DNA of 10,551 nucleotides, from assembly GCA_021160885.1 (NCBI GenBank), contig JAGHBR010000471.1:1-10551 (forward strand), read 5' to 3'. The position numbers and the translations under genes are program-made. The stretch comes from Caldisericaceae bacterium (GTDB lineage: Bacteria; Calditrichota; Calditrichia; Calditrichales; Calditrichaceae). The notes beneath the pieces were generated by a model. It was not told where the DNA came from and searched no databases. It saw only the letters and a list, made by a program, of their open reading frames with translations. Positions 1-6,560 of the stretch are shown here, piece after piece (position 1 is the stretch's first letter; every line of letters starts with the position of its first letter).

Positions 1-149
1 GAAACCGTTTTACTGGACAGAGAGCCGAACAGTCTAAAATGCAGTTAGCATCTAAAAGCTGTAAGTTCTAATTAAAAGAAGAAAAGTTTCTCTTCAATCA
101 AAAAATTGAATATTGCTAACGGGACAACCGAAAGCTAACTTTCGATACC

Positions 150-170
150 CATTCAACATTCAAAATTCTT
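150..170. repeat. heptanucleotide tandem repeat, two perfect copies plus a degenerate third
   Basis: CATTCAA occurs twice head to tail at 150-156 and 157-163. A third unit, AATTCTT at 164-170, shares only the central ATTC-like core. The tract is intergenic. Its 7-base period matches the tract at 196-223 and the repeat at 9398-9411, though the unit sequences differ. Confidence 0.6.
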
Positions 171-195
171 TAAGTCGCTGGCTGCTAAAAATTAT

Positions 196-223
196 TTCGG
201 ATTTCGAGATTCGAAATTTGGAT
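196..223. repeat. degenerate heptanucleotide repeat, four units
   Basis: Four consecutive 7-mers can be read: TTCGGAT (196-202), TTCGAGA (203-209), TTCGAAA (210-216) and TTTGGAT (217-223). They share a TTYG start. The tract ends four bases from the histidine kinase stop codon, and the 201-217 inverted repeat is nested in it. Confidence 0.5.
201..217 (-). terminator. weak candidate hairpin just past the histidine kinase stop
   Basis: The arms ATTTCGA (201-207) and TCGAAAT (211-217) are perfect complements around a 3-base loop, starting about 10 bases after the TAA at 229-227. Read leftward, a run of five Ts follows roughly 10 bases later rather than directly. The stem is short and AT-rich, so a functional intrinsic terminator is doubtful. 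The symmetry may simply come from the heptamer repeat it sits in. Confidence 0.25.
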
Positions 224-226
224 TTT

Positions 227-1996
227 TTAGTTTAGGGGCAAATAAATAAAAAAGGTGCTGCCTTTGCCCACTTTACTTTCTATCGCCACCCGCCCGTTGT
301 GCACCTGCACAATATGTTTCACAATCGAAAGCCCAAGCCCGGTACCGCCTAACTTGCGGCTGCGTGCCTTGTCCACCCGATAGAAACGTTCAAAAATCCT
401 ATCATGATATTCCCTTGGTATGCCAATTCCCTGATCGATAACTTTTATTTCCACCTCATTTTCCTTCACCTCAGCATCAATCATAACTTCTGTATTTTCC
501 GGGCTGTAGCGTATGGCATTGGTAATTAAATTAACAACGGCCTGTTCCAAAAGAGAAGGATTCATTTTAAATTTTAGATTCTCATCACAGGAAAGCAGTA
601 GTTTGATTTTCTTTCGTTCAGCTTGCGCCTGACAAATTTGGATGGCATTTTGCAACACATCGATTAAATTTTCTTCACTAAATTTAAATCCGGCACGCTG
701 CTCTTTCTGTTCCAATGAAGCCAGTACCATCAAATCTTCAATAATAGAATTGAGTCGTTTGGCCTGTGTGTGAATAATATTTAAAAATCGTTCTGCCGTT
801 TCTTTATCAGATAAGGCCCCTTCCAATAGTGTTTCAACAAAACCTTGAATGGACGTTAGCGGCGTCCTGATTTCGTGGCTCACATTCGCCACAAAATCTT
901 TGCGAATCTCCTCCAAACGTTTTATTTTTGTAATATCAGATAGAACCACCATGGCGCCAATAATCTTTCCAGTATCATCTTTCAGGCAGGAACCATGGGC
1001 CTGAATGTAACGCAAAGGTTCATCCCTAAAAATGATTTCCTCTTCGATCAGTTGCTGGGTCTGCAGCGTTTGATCAAAAACTTTTAACAACTGGCTATTG
1101 CGAACAACTTCATGAACCTCTCGTCCTTTAATCTGCTCCTCAATACCAAGTATTTCAGCAGCAGCACGGTTAAAGGCGATGATTTGTTCGTCTCTATTAA
1201 TGGCCACTATTCCTTCAGTCATACTTTGAAAAATTGCCTGCTGCTGATTTTTTTGCTCGCTAATTACCTGGATTTGAGATTCCAATTTTTCGATCAATTG
1301 ATTAAAACTGGTCGAAATGCGGTGGAGTTCAATAGAAGAATAATCAGGTAAACGGACATTTAATTGACCAGCCGCTGCGCAATCCAAACTATTAGCAATT
1401 TCGGCTAATGGTCTGTTCAAACGACTGGCAATAAAGAAAAAAACGATTAAAATAATTAAAAAGCCTAACAATAAAAACAAAATAATCTGATATTGCAAAG
1501 TGGAGAAAATCTGATATGCCTGTTGATATGGCATGGAGGTACGTACTACTGCAATCACCTGTCCTTCCGAAAATAACGGTAGAGCAAGATATAAAAGTTC
1601 TTTTTCCACGGAGTAACTATAACGGATATTATGCCCAATGTGCCCCGCTAAGGCTTCCCTTATTTCAGGGCGATGGGAATGATTGTCCAAAAGCGAAGGG
1701 TCTTTTCTGGTGTCTGCAATAACACTACCATCTGGTAAAATAACGGTTACGTAGGAATCCAAATCAAAAAAGAGTTGATTTAGTTCTTTATTTATTTTAT
1801 CAAATTCGTCTTTTTTAATTTTCGGTTCAATAAGTCGGGCCACAACCTGAGCTTTGATTTGTAACTCATCAAAATAAATCTCTTTGATTAGTCTTTTAGA
1901 ACTATTGACAGTGTAAAAAACAATAATGCTGATAAAAACAATGCTTATCAAAGAAAATGACAGGAATATTTGCCATAATCGGCGTTTGTGGGTCAT
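227..1996 (-). CDS. PhoR-class membrane sensor histidine kinase
   Basis: This is a 589-residue sensor kinase that should autophosphorylate and pass phosphate to the adjacent response regulator. Visible order: TM1 about 9-30; an extracytoplasmic sensor about 31-168; TM2 about 169-190; HAMP about 190-242; PAS about 253-358; the HisKA phospho-acceptor helix with VSHEIRTPL and His374; then the ATPase domain. That domain has an N box (NLITNAIRYS, 489-498), a G1 box (DQGIGIP, 521-527), an F box (FERFY, 535-539) and a G2 box (GGTGLGL, 550-556). All catalytic motifs are intact and the length is typical for TM-sensor-TM-HAMP-PAS kinases. The ATG overlaps the regulator's stop by 4 bases and has an AGGGAG site about 5 bases upstream, which fixes the start. 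The PhoR/WalK architecture is clear, but the signal is unknown. No pst or phoU gene is present, so phosphate sensing is not shown. Confidence 0.95.
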   Translation of the reverse strand: MTHKRRLWQIFLSFSLISIVFISIIVFYTVNSSKRLIKEIYFDELQIKAQVVARLIEPKIKKDEFDKINKELNQLFFDLDSYVTVILPDGSVIADTRKDPSLLDNHSHRPEIREALAGHIGHNIRYSYSVEKELLYLALPLFSEGQVIAVVRTSMPYQQAYQIFSTLQYQIILFLLLGFLIILIVFFFIASRLNRPLAEIANSLDCAAAGQLNVRLPDYSSIELHRISTSFNQLIEKLESQIQVISEQKNQQQAIFQSMTEGIVAINRDEQIIAFNRAAAEILGIEEQIKGREVHEVVRNSQLLKVFDQTLQTQQLIEEEIIFRDEPLRYIQAHGSCLKDDTGKIIGAMVVLSDITKIKRLEEIRKDFVANVSHEIRTPLTSIQGFVETLLEGALSDKETAERFLNIIHTQAKRLNSIIEDLMVLASLEQKEQRAGFKFSEENLIDVLQNAIQICQAQAERKKIKLLLSCDENLKFKMNPSLLEQAVVNLITNAIRYSPENTEVMIDAEVKENEVEIKVIDQGIGIPREYHDRIFERFYRVDKARSRKLGGTGLGLSIVKHIVQVHNGRVAIESKVGKGSTFFIYLPLN

Positions 1997-2685
1997 AAAT
2001 GCTCCCTAAAACGGTAACCAACGCCTCTTACCGTTTCAATGTACTTACCGGCCTCCCCTAATTTTTTACGTATACCAACGACCTGTACATCAACAGATCT
2101 TTCAGTAACCGGGTAATCTTCCCCACGCAGGGCATCGACAATCTGGTATCTTGTAAAAACCCAGCCGGGACGCTGCGCTAAAAAATAAAGCAGACTAAAC
2201 TCTGTGTAGGTTAAAAAAACGGGTTTATTCTTAACGAGCACTTCCCTTCTGCCAGGATGAATCACTAAATCATGCACTTTGATAACTTCCATCTGATCCA
2301 TTTCTTTACGAGTTCTTCGGCGTAAAACCGATTTTACCCGGGCCAGTAAAATCTTGGTCGAAAATGGTTTGGGGATGTAATCATCGGCTCCCAATTCCAG
2401 CCCCGTAACAATGTCCGCTTCTTCGCCTTTGGCCGTTAACATAATAATTGGAATATTAGCAGTATTTGAAGTTCGTTTTAGCAATTTGCAAACATCCAAC
2501 CCATCAACCCCGGGAAGCATTAAATCTAAAAGGATTAAATCAGGTAGGTCGGATTTTACTTTTCTTAAGATTTCTTCACCGGTGTGAAAACGCTCAACCG
2601 TATAACCTTCTTTACTTAAAACGTAATCCACCAAATCAAGAATATCTTCTTCGTCATCCACAATAAAAATTTTTGCCTTGGCCAC
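1993..2685 (-). CDS. PhoB/OmpR-class DNA-binding response regulator
   Basis: This 230-residue regulator has an N-terminal receiver (about 4-120) and an OmpR-type winged helix (about 132-228). The receiver is complete: acidic pocket Asp10, Asp11 and Glu12, phospho-acceptor Asp54 in ILLDLMLP, Thr84 and Lys106 in IPKPF. The C-terminal part has the usual TYTEFSLL entry, recognition-helix region ERSVDVQVVGIRKKL and closing wing TVRGVGYRF. The start is GTG, supported by an AGAGGG site four bases upstream; a start further inside would cut the first receiver strand. It overlaps the kinase gene by 4 bases, so the two are translationally coupled and surely partners. The 80-base spacer upstream may carry its own promoter. 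The target genes cannot be read from the window. Confidence 0.95.
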   Translation of the reverse strand: MAKAKIFIVDDEEDILDLVDYVLSKEGYTVERFHTGEEILRKVKSDLPDLILLDLMLPGVDGLDVCKLLKRTSNTANIPIIMLTAKGEEADIVTGLELGADDYIPKPFSTKILLARVKSVLRRRTRKEMDQMEVIKVHDLVIHPGRREVLVKNKPVFLTYTEFSLLYFLAQRPGWVFTRYQIVDALRGEDYPVTERSVDVQVVGIRKKLGEAGKYIETVRGVGYRFREHL

Positions 2686-2765
2686 TTTGCCCTCTTCTTA
2701 AAATTTTTTAAGGCCAATTTTTGCAATGAATGTTTTTCCATTATTAGCAAAATGTTAGAATTTTA
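2686..2765 (-). promoter_or_regulatory. spacer upstream of the regulator/kinase pair; possible promoter and 11-base direct repeats
   Basis: This is the largest gap inside the gene run and is very AT-rich. Read leftward, CTAAC, CTAAT and AAAAC begin at 2758, 2747 and 2736, each 11 bases apart, which is the half-site spacing used by OmpR/PhoB regulators. A TAATAAT-like -10 element falls in the same place, without a good -35. A 6-base-arm AT palindrome (2699-2712) precedes the ribosome site. No terminator for the gene upstream is evident. Autoregulation would be usual for such a pair, but the repeats are weak and the reading is inferential. Confidence 0.3.
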
Positions 2766-3272
2766 TTAAGAATCTTCTGGAGGCTCCGGTTTTCCTTCGG
2801 CCGCAATATGGAGAATCACCTTGTCTAAGATATTTTTAACAAGTTTTCTGATGGTTCTGCTAACAGTAGCTTGCTTTTCCAGAATAACAAATTCAGGCAG
2901 CTTAAAATCTAAATGGGCAATGGTCGAAATTTTTTCTTTCAATTTCTCGTCTTCATGCATCACTAAATACAAAGGTGTTTCAAATCGTGAAGTGTAATCA
3001 GAAATTTTCTTTACAAAGGATTCGTCCAGCTCATCCACAAACATTAAACAAAAGGGCAAAAAAGGAATTAATTTTTCCATGGGTTCAAGATGACCAGCAT
3101 TTTCTAATTCAAATAAATAAATAAAAATTCGGTTTTGGTCGTCTAATTCCTCAACCATGTAATGGACTTCAAAAGGGAAGGAGCACTCTTTCAAATTTAC
3201 CTGAGGCCAAACATCTAAAATCTGTTTCCGGTTGTCAGTAATAATGGCTATTTCCAGGATAGACTGTTTCAA
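2766..3272 (-). CDS. small protein resembling a degenerate Ras-like GTPase domain
   Basis: This 168-residue soluble protein has no name that I recognise. The hydrophobic pattern suggests a Ras/MglA-like alpha/beta fold: a first strand at about 5-12 (ILEIAIIT), paired strands about 34-54 ending in RIFIYLFELE, a buried strand FCLMFVDELD (74-83), and a strand TPLYLVMHEDE (99-109) where a GTPase would have its NKxD motif. A basic helix (about 138-154) and an acidic tail close it. No Walker A or NKxD motif is present, so nucleotide binding is unlikely. The start is TTG, with GGAGG four bases upstream, and it shares TTGA with the stop of the upstream PATAN gene, which implies translational coupling. 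It probably works with the two PATAN proteins; the fold call is inference, while the gene itself is well supported by spacing and ribosome site. Confidence 0.8.
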   Translation of the reverse strand: MKQSILEIAIITDNRKQILDVWPQVNLKECSFPFEVHYMVEELDDQNRIFIYLFELENAGHLEPMEKLIPFLPFCLMFVDELDESFVKKISDYTSRFETPLYLVMHEDEKLKEKISTIAHLDFKLPEFVILEKQATVSRTIRKLVKNILDKVILHIAAEGKPEPPEDS

Positions 3273-4381
3273 CTTTCCTCCACCATTGATTTAAAAATTT
3301 GCAGGTTTTCGAAGCTGGCAAAAAGGTAAGGCAGCTTTTTTTGCACCGGAGGCTGTTCCTTCGAGGTTTCCTTTTCTTTTTCTTTTTGTTCGGACTTCAA
3401 AATTTTACGAAACAGACGCGTTAGGCCAGAAGTAGACATTTCGGCTTCTTTCTTGGCTCTAATAGAATGATATTCCTCCTCGGGAATAATGTATTGTTTT
3501 TCCAACCAAAGTTTTAACTTTTTCAGCATAAAATTAAAATCGCCCTCGTACAAATCTCTCAATTCCAGTATCGTTCTCCCTTTGTACATTTTGTAAAGCC
3601 AGCTTCTTTCAGACGGTCCAAAATCTTCAAAGTTCAGATCAGGATGCGTAAACAATTTTACCTCTTCAGGTGGAAAAGCTTGTAGCAAATGTTCACGTTC
3701 CTGTCGGTACTGCAGACATTCGTCAAAAATTTGTTTATTGGTCAGCATGATGGTTCGCTTACTGATGAATGATTCTTCCTTAAAACTTACCTGGCCATGA
3801 TGCCAGGAAGTTAGAACCAAAACAGAAGTCAAAGGATCTAACTGACGATAAGCTGCATGTACTATTTGACCATTTTGTATTTCAATTCTACCATTTCTTT
3901 CATCCCAATTAAAGGTCAAAATGCCGGTATTTTCTTTAGTGCAAAAAGATCTTAATAATTCAACACCATCCACAAAATCCAACTGGCCGATAAAATCGTA
4001 CTGATCCTCTTCCGCCTTGGCGATAAAAAATTCTGGATAGGATTTAAAAAAGTATTTCATTTCTTGTCGCGTAACCGGCCATGGAAAAACTTCTTTAGCG
4101 CCTAATTGATGAAGCAATTGCCTCTGGCTCTGTCTTAATTTTGGCACAGTACAAAGTACCGGTATTTCAGGAATCTGTTCTTTTACTTGAACAAGTTCTT
4201 CCTGCAAAAGGTCAAAGCGATCGCTGATCAAATAGATTAATTGCCAATCTTCCAGTTCTTGATTTTTAAAAAATACAGAACAATTTTCAAACCAGCGAAA
4301 AGAAATTGGCAAGCTTGGAATCTGCGTAATAATCTGATCAAACCAACTTTTTTCACGGGCAATCACTGCAACATGAATCAT
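3269..4381 (-). CDS. PATAN (DUF4388) protein with a degenerate receiver
   Basis: This is a 370-residue cytoplasmic protein. Residues 1-112 follow the receiver strand pattern but lack its chemistry: the acidic pair is Ala8-Arg9, the phospho-acceptor position after LIYL is Ile52, and the conserved Lys is Trp101 (GAKEVFPWPV); Thr78 remains. Residues 129-203 match PATAN/DUF4388: FIGQLDF...LL, TGILTF, GRIEIQNGQIVHAAY and a closing GQVSF strand. About 253-300 is winged-helix-like (FGPSERSWLYKMYKGRTILELRDL), as often found after PATAN. A charged Lys/Glu linker (about 308-348) and a short tail follow. The ATG overlaps the upstream stop by 4 bases, and its ribosome site lies in the codons of the upstream Glu-rich tail. 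PATAN-receiver proteins in cyanobacteria act as protein-binding adaptors, some contacting the type IV pilus motor. That role here is only a suggestion. Confidence 0.85.
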   Translation of the reverse strand: MIHVAVIAREKSWFDQIITQIPSLPISFRWFENCSVFFKNQELEDWQLIYLISDRFDLLQEELVQVKEQIPEIPVLCTVPKLRQSQRQLLHQLGAKEVFPWPVTRQEMKYFFKSYPEFFIAKAEEDQYDFIGQLDFVDGVELLRSFCTKENTGILTFNWDERNGRIEIQNGQIVHAAYRQLDPLTSVLVLTSWHHGQVSFKEESFISKRTIMLTNKQIFDECLQYRQEREHLLQAFPPEEVKLFTHPDLNFEDFGPSERSWLYKMYKGRTILELRDLYEGDFNFMLKKLKLWLEKQYIIPEEEYHSIRAKKEAEMSTSGLTRLFRKILKSEQKEKEKETSKEQPPVQKKLPYLFASFENLQIFKSMVEES

Positions 4382-5952
4382 TCCTCTTCTCCCTCTTCTT
4401 CGCCTATTTCAATTGGCTCAACCGGCTGTACGGATTCAATTAAATGCACCATAGACTGTACGTTATTGGCTTCAAATTTTGTCCAGCTAATATCCCAGTT
4501 AAGGAAAAATTGAGATTGTACATTTTCTAACGTCTGATTCGCATTGAGATACGTGACAGCACAGGCAGCAGGTATTGGATGCTGGACTAATGCCTGATTA
4601 ATCAAATAACTGAAATAGCCCACTTTGTTTAAATTTTGCGCATTAATTAAAAAGATGAAGCCATGAATCTGTTCAGACACAACCGATAGAAGTTTTAGCA
4701 ATTGTGGGCTGGCCAGGATTCCAATAAAAATAAATTCCAGTCCTGGCCCCAATGAAAACTTAATGAGAAACATATTGTACTCAAATAGCACACGATCTGG
4801 GCTGCCCGCAATTGATGATAAATAATGCTTCAGCAATTTTTCATCATCACTGATAACAACAATTTTCGCCGGAAAATCGGCTTCTAAGTTTAAAATTTTT
4901 CGGATAGACTGCAATCTGTTTTCGTCAACCGGAAATTCCTTTATCTGGTTTTGATCGCCGTAAAGGCTTTCAAAATCAGGGATTTCTTTTTCGATTAAAG
5001 TTTCTATTGGTTCATTAATCCTCAACAATCCCGTCTTTTTTAATTGGTTCAAAATAAACATAGTTTCGTGATTAGGATAGAAAGGATTTTCAAGAATATC
5101 GCCGTATTCTCTGGGTTGCGAAATAAATTCAATAAATCCTTCGTCAATATTTAAATTGTACAAAGGCAGGTCACCCGTATTTACCAGTTGAACTACGCTC
5201 ATTTCCGATTGAAATTGATTTTGCAAATGAAAAAGTTTTAACCTTAATTCAACAACCTGAATGCTGATAGCCAGAATCGTATTTTGAATGGTGGCTTTAA
5301 GTTTACGCGTATCAAATGGTTTAAACTGAAAGAATGCATTCTCCCACAACGAAAGATGAAGCAAAGCCTCCAGCCCCTGATGAGTAAGTACCTGAGCATG
5401 AATGACCTGCCCGTCTTTAAAATAGATTTCACCATGATTCCGTTTCATGGACAATTCTAAGATGCCGTTTACCTGGCGCTTGGCAATAGCCCACAGTAGA
5501 TTAATAAAATCCATTTTAGCCAATTGCCCTTGCATCAAAACATTCGGGCTTTCGGGACGGGCATTAACCCATTGGTACCACCAGGCTACATTTTCGGCTA
5601 CATCCACAATATTTACTGACTTATCAAAAACCCGAAAAGCCCCTAATTCATAAAAAACAATACGCTTGCTGGCGTCCGAAGGTACATTAAAAACAATAGC
5701 ATGACTGTGCTGATTGAACGATTTAAAAAGCCGAATAACAGCATCTCGTTCTTCAAATGTCATGGTATGGTAATCCAATAAATAAAGACGTTTCATCTCA
5801 TCATCAGGAACCGGTAATAATGGCTCCAATACGGTGCTGTTCTGGACCGGGATATCATGTTCTTTCAAAAACTGAACCAGAAATTCACTTTGGTGCAAAT
5901 CGCGGTCTAAAATAATCACGGTGGTAGTTTGGATCATTGCATTTGCTTTCAT
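4378..5952 (-). CDS. receiver-PATAN (DUF4388)-winged helix-pseudo-GTPase protein
   Basis: This is a 524-residue multidomain cytoplasmic protein. Residues about 9-125 form a receiver keeping Asp16, the phospho-acceptor Asp60 in LYLLDYH and Lys111 in GAFRVFDKS. The second acidic residue is Arg17 and the usual Thr is Asn89, so phosphorylation is possible but not assured. PATAN/DUF4388 spans about 140-213 (QGQLAKMDFINLLWAI, NGILEL, GEIYFKDGQVIHAQ, FFQFKPF). About 270-313 is winged-helix-like. About 361-510 has a Ras/MglA-type strand order (KIVVISDD, LEFIFIGIL, GFIFLINAQN, ACAVTYLN), but the P-loop GxxxxGK[ST] and NKxD are absent, so it looks like a non-hydrolysing relic. The tail is EEEGEEE. The ATG lies 27 bases after the upstream gene and has no clear ribosome site; Met6 is an alternative start. 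The domain fusion is odd; PATAN is secure, the GTPase relic is inferred. Confidence 0.85.
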   Translation of the reverse strand: MKANAMIQTTTVIILDRDLHQSEFLVQFLKEHDIPVQNSTVLEPLLPVPDDEMKRLYLLDYHTMTFEERDAVIRLFKSFNQHSHAIVFNVPSDASKRIVFYELGAFRVFDKSVNIVDVAENVAWWYQWVNARPESPNVLMQGQLAKMDFINLLWAIAKRQVNGILELSMKRNHGEIYFKDGQVIHAQVLTHQGLEALLHLSLWENAFFQFKPFDTRKLKATIQNTILAISIQVVELRLKLFHLQNQFQSEMSVVQLVNTGDLPLYNLNIDEGFIEFISQPREYGDILENPFYPNHETMFILNQLKKTGLLRINEPIETLIEKEIPDFESLYGDQNQIKEFPVDENRLQSIRKILNLEADFPAKIVVISDDEKLLKHYLSSIAGSPDRVLFEYNMFLIKFSLGPGLEFIFIGILASPQLLKLLSVVSEQIHGFIFLINAQNLNKVGYFSYLINQALVQHPIPAACAVTYLNANQTLENVQSQFFLNWDISWTKFEANNVQSMVHLIESVQPVEPIEIGEEEGEEE

Positions 5953-5979
5953 TAAACAAACTTTTTCAATTTATTGGTC

Positions 5980-6555
5980 TTATCCATTGATGTCAAGCTT
6001 AAATTTATGATTTTTTAGATAGTTACCTAATATATGATAAATAACGATTCCATAAGCCACGCTTACATTTAATGATTGTTTAATGCCTAACATGGGAATT
6101 TCTATGGCCAGGTCAGCCTGTTCTACCAGTTGCTGGCTCACTCCTTCGACTTCGTTTCCCAACACCAGACACAATGGATAGGAGTAATCGGCTTCGAAAT
6201 AGTTTTTACTATTTGATGTGTGTTCAAGCACTACAATGTTTATTCCCTTTTGTTTTAGTTGCTTTACCACATCTACAGATTGTTTGTGGTAAGACCAGGG
6301 AACGCTGTCTGTTGCCCCCAAAGCTGTTTTGTCGATTTCAATGCGTGGCGGCTGAGCCGTAAAGCCCGTTAAATAGAGGTGTTCAATGCGTGCCCCATCG
6401 CTGGTCCTGAAAATACTGCCCACATTGTGCATGCTGCGAATGTCTTCTACCAATACCGAAACAGGCACTCGTTGTAGTTTTTTCAGTTCTTCTAAAGTAG
6501 GTTGCCTTTTGAATATTTCATCAAAACTTAATTTACGAATGGTATTTGCCTTCAT
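5980..6555 (-). CDS. TrmH/SpoU-family SPOUT RNA 2'-O-methyltransferase
   Basis: This 191-residue enzyme should methylate a ribose 2'-OH in tRNA or rRNA using SAM. All three SpoU motifs are visible: motif 1, HNVGSIFRTSDG (43-54) with Asn44 and catalytic Arg50; motif 2, LVLGNEVEGVS (130-140) with Glu135; motif 3, IPMLGIKQSLNVSVAYGIVIY (ends at 173) with Ser161-Leu162-Asn163-Val164, which makes the trefoil knot. A short helical N-terminus (about 8-28) replaces the L30e-like domain of RlmB-type members, so this is the compact form. The ATG follows the upstream stop by 5 bases, with only a weak AAGAAG ribosome site. It follows another RNA methyltransferase gene in the operon. The target nucleotide cannot be named from sequence, and TrmH-, TrmL- or rRNA-type activity are all open. 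Confidence 0.92.
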   Translation of the reverse strand: MKANTIRKLSFDEIFKRQPTLEELKKLQRVPVSVLVEDIRSMHNVGSIFRTSDGARIEHLYLTGFTAQPPRIEIDKTALGATDSVPWSYHKQSVDVVKQLKQKGINIVVLEHTSNSKNYFEADYSYPLCLVLGNEVEGVSQQLVEQADLAIEIPMLGIKQSLNVSVAYGIVIYHILGNYLKNHKFKLDING

Positions 6556-6560
6556 CTATT

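Larger units (their letters stand above)
1..226. other. non-coding region downstream of the histidine kinase gene
   Basis: This is the only long gene-free stretch at the left edge. I see no convincing reading frame, tRNA or rRNA in it. It contains two tracts of 7-base periodic repeats (150-170 and 196-223). It also has several short inverted repeats: 6-base arms at 93-98 and 105-110, 6-base arms CGAAAG/CTTTCG at 129-134 and 139-144 around a 4-base loop, and 7-base arms GTTAGCA/TGCTAAC at 44-50 and 114-120. It is the 3' flank of the leftward operon, so termination is expected here, but no hairpin is followed directly by a strong T tract in that direction. Confidence 0.6.

Noticed and set aside
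1112..1722. Plus-strand open frames inside the histidine kinase gene and similar ones across the window.
   Set aside because: They lie opposite well-supported minus-strand genes, have low-complexity or incoherent translations, and show no ribosome sites or family motifs.
2711..2754. An imperfect hairpin (TTTTGC/GCAAAA arms with an inner AATG/CATT) after the 168-residue gene, considered as a terminator.
   Set aside because: It has a large internal loop and no T tract directly after it, so termination between the PATAN block and the regulator is not supported.
2686..2765. A possible Pho box before the PhoB-class regulator.
   Set aside because: The TGTCA half-sites of the known Pho box are absent, and no phosphate transport genes are nearby. 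Only the 11-base spacing is suggestive, and it is reported as such.
5935..6555. Two successive proteins start with MKAN, with similar bases around their start codons, as if duplicated.
   Set aside because: The similarity covers only about 14 bases, and the proteins are unrelated after residue 4. It is most likely chance.
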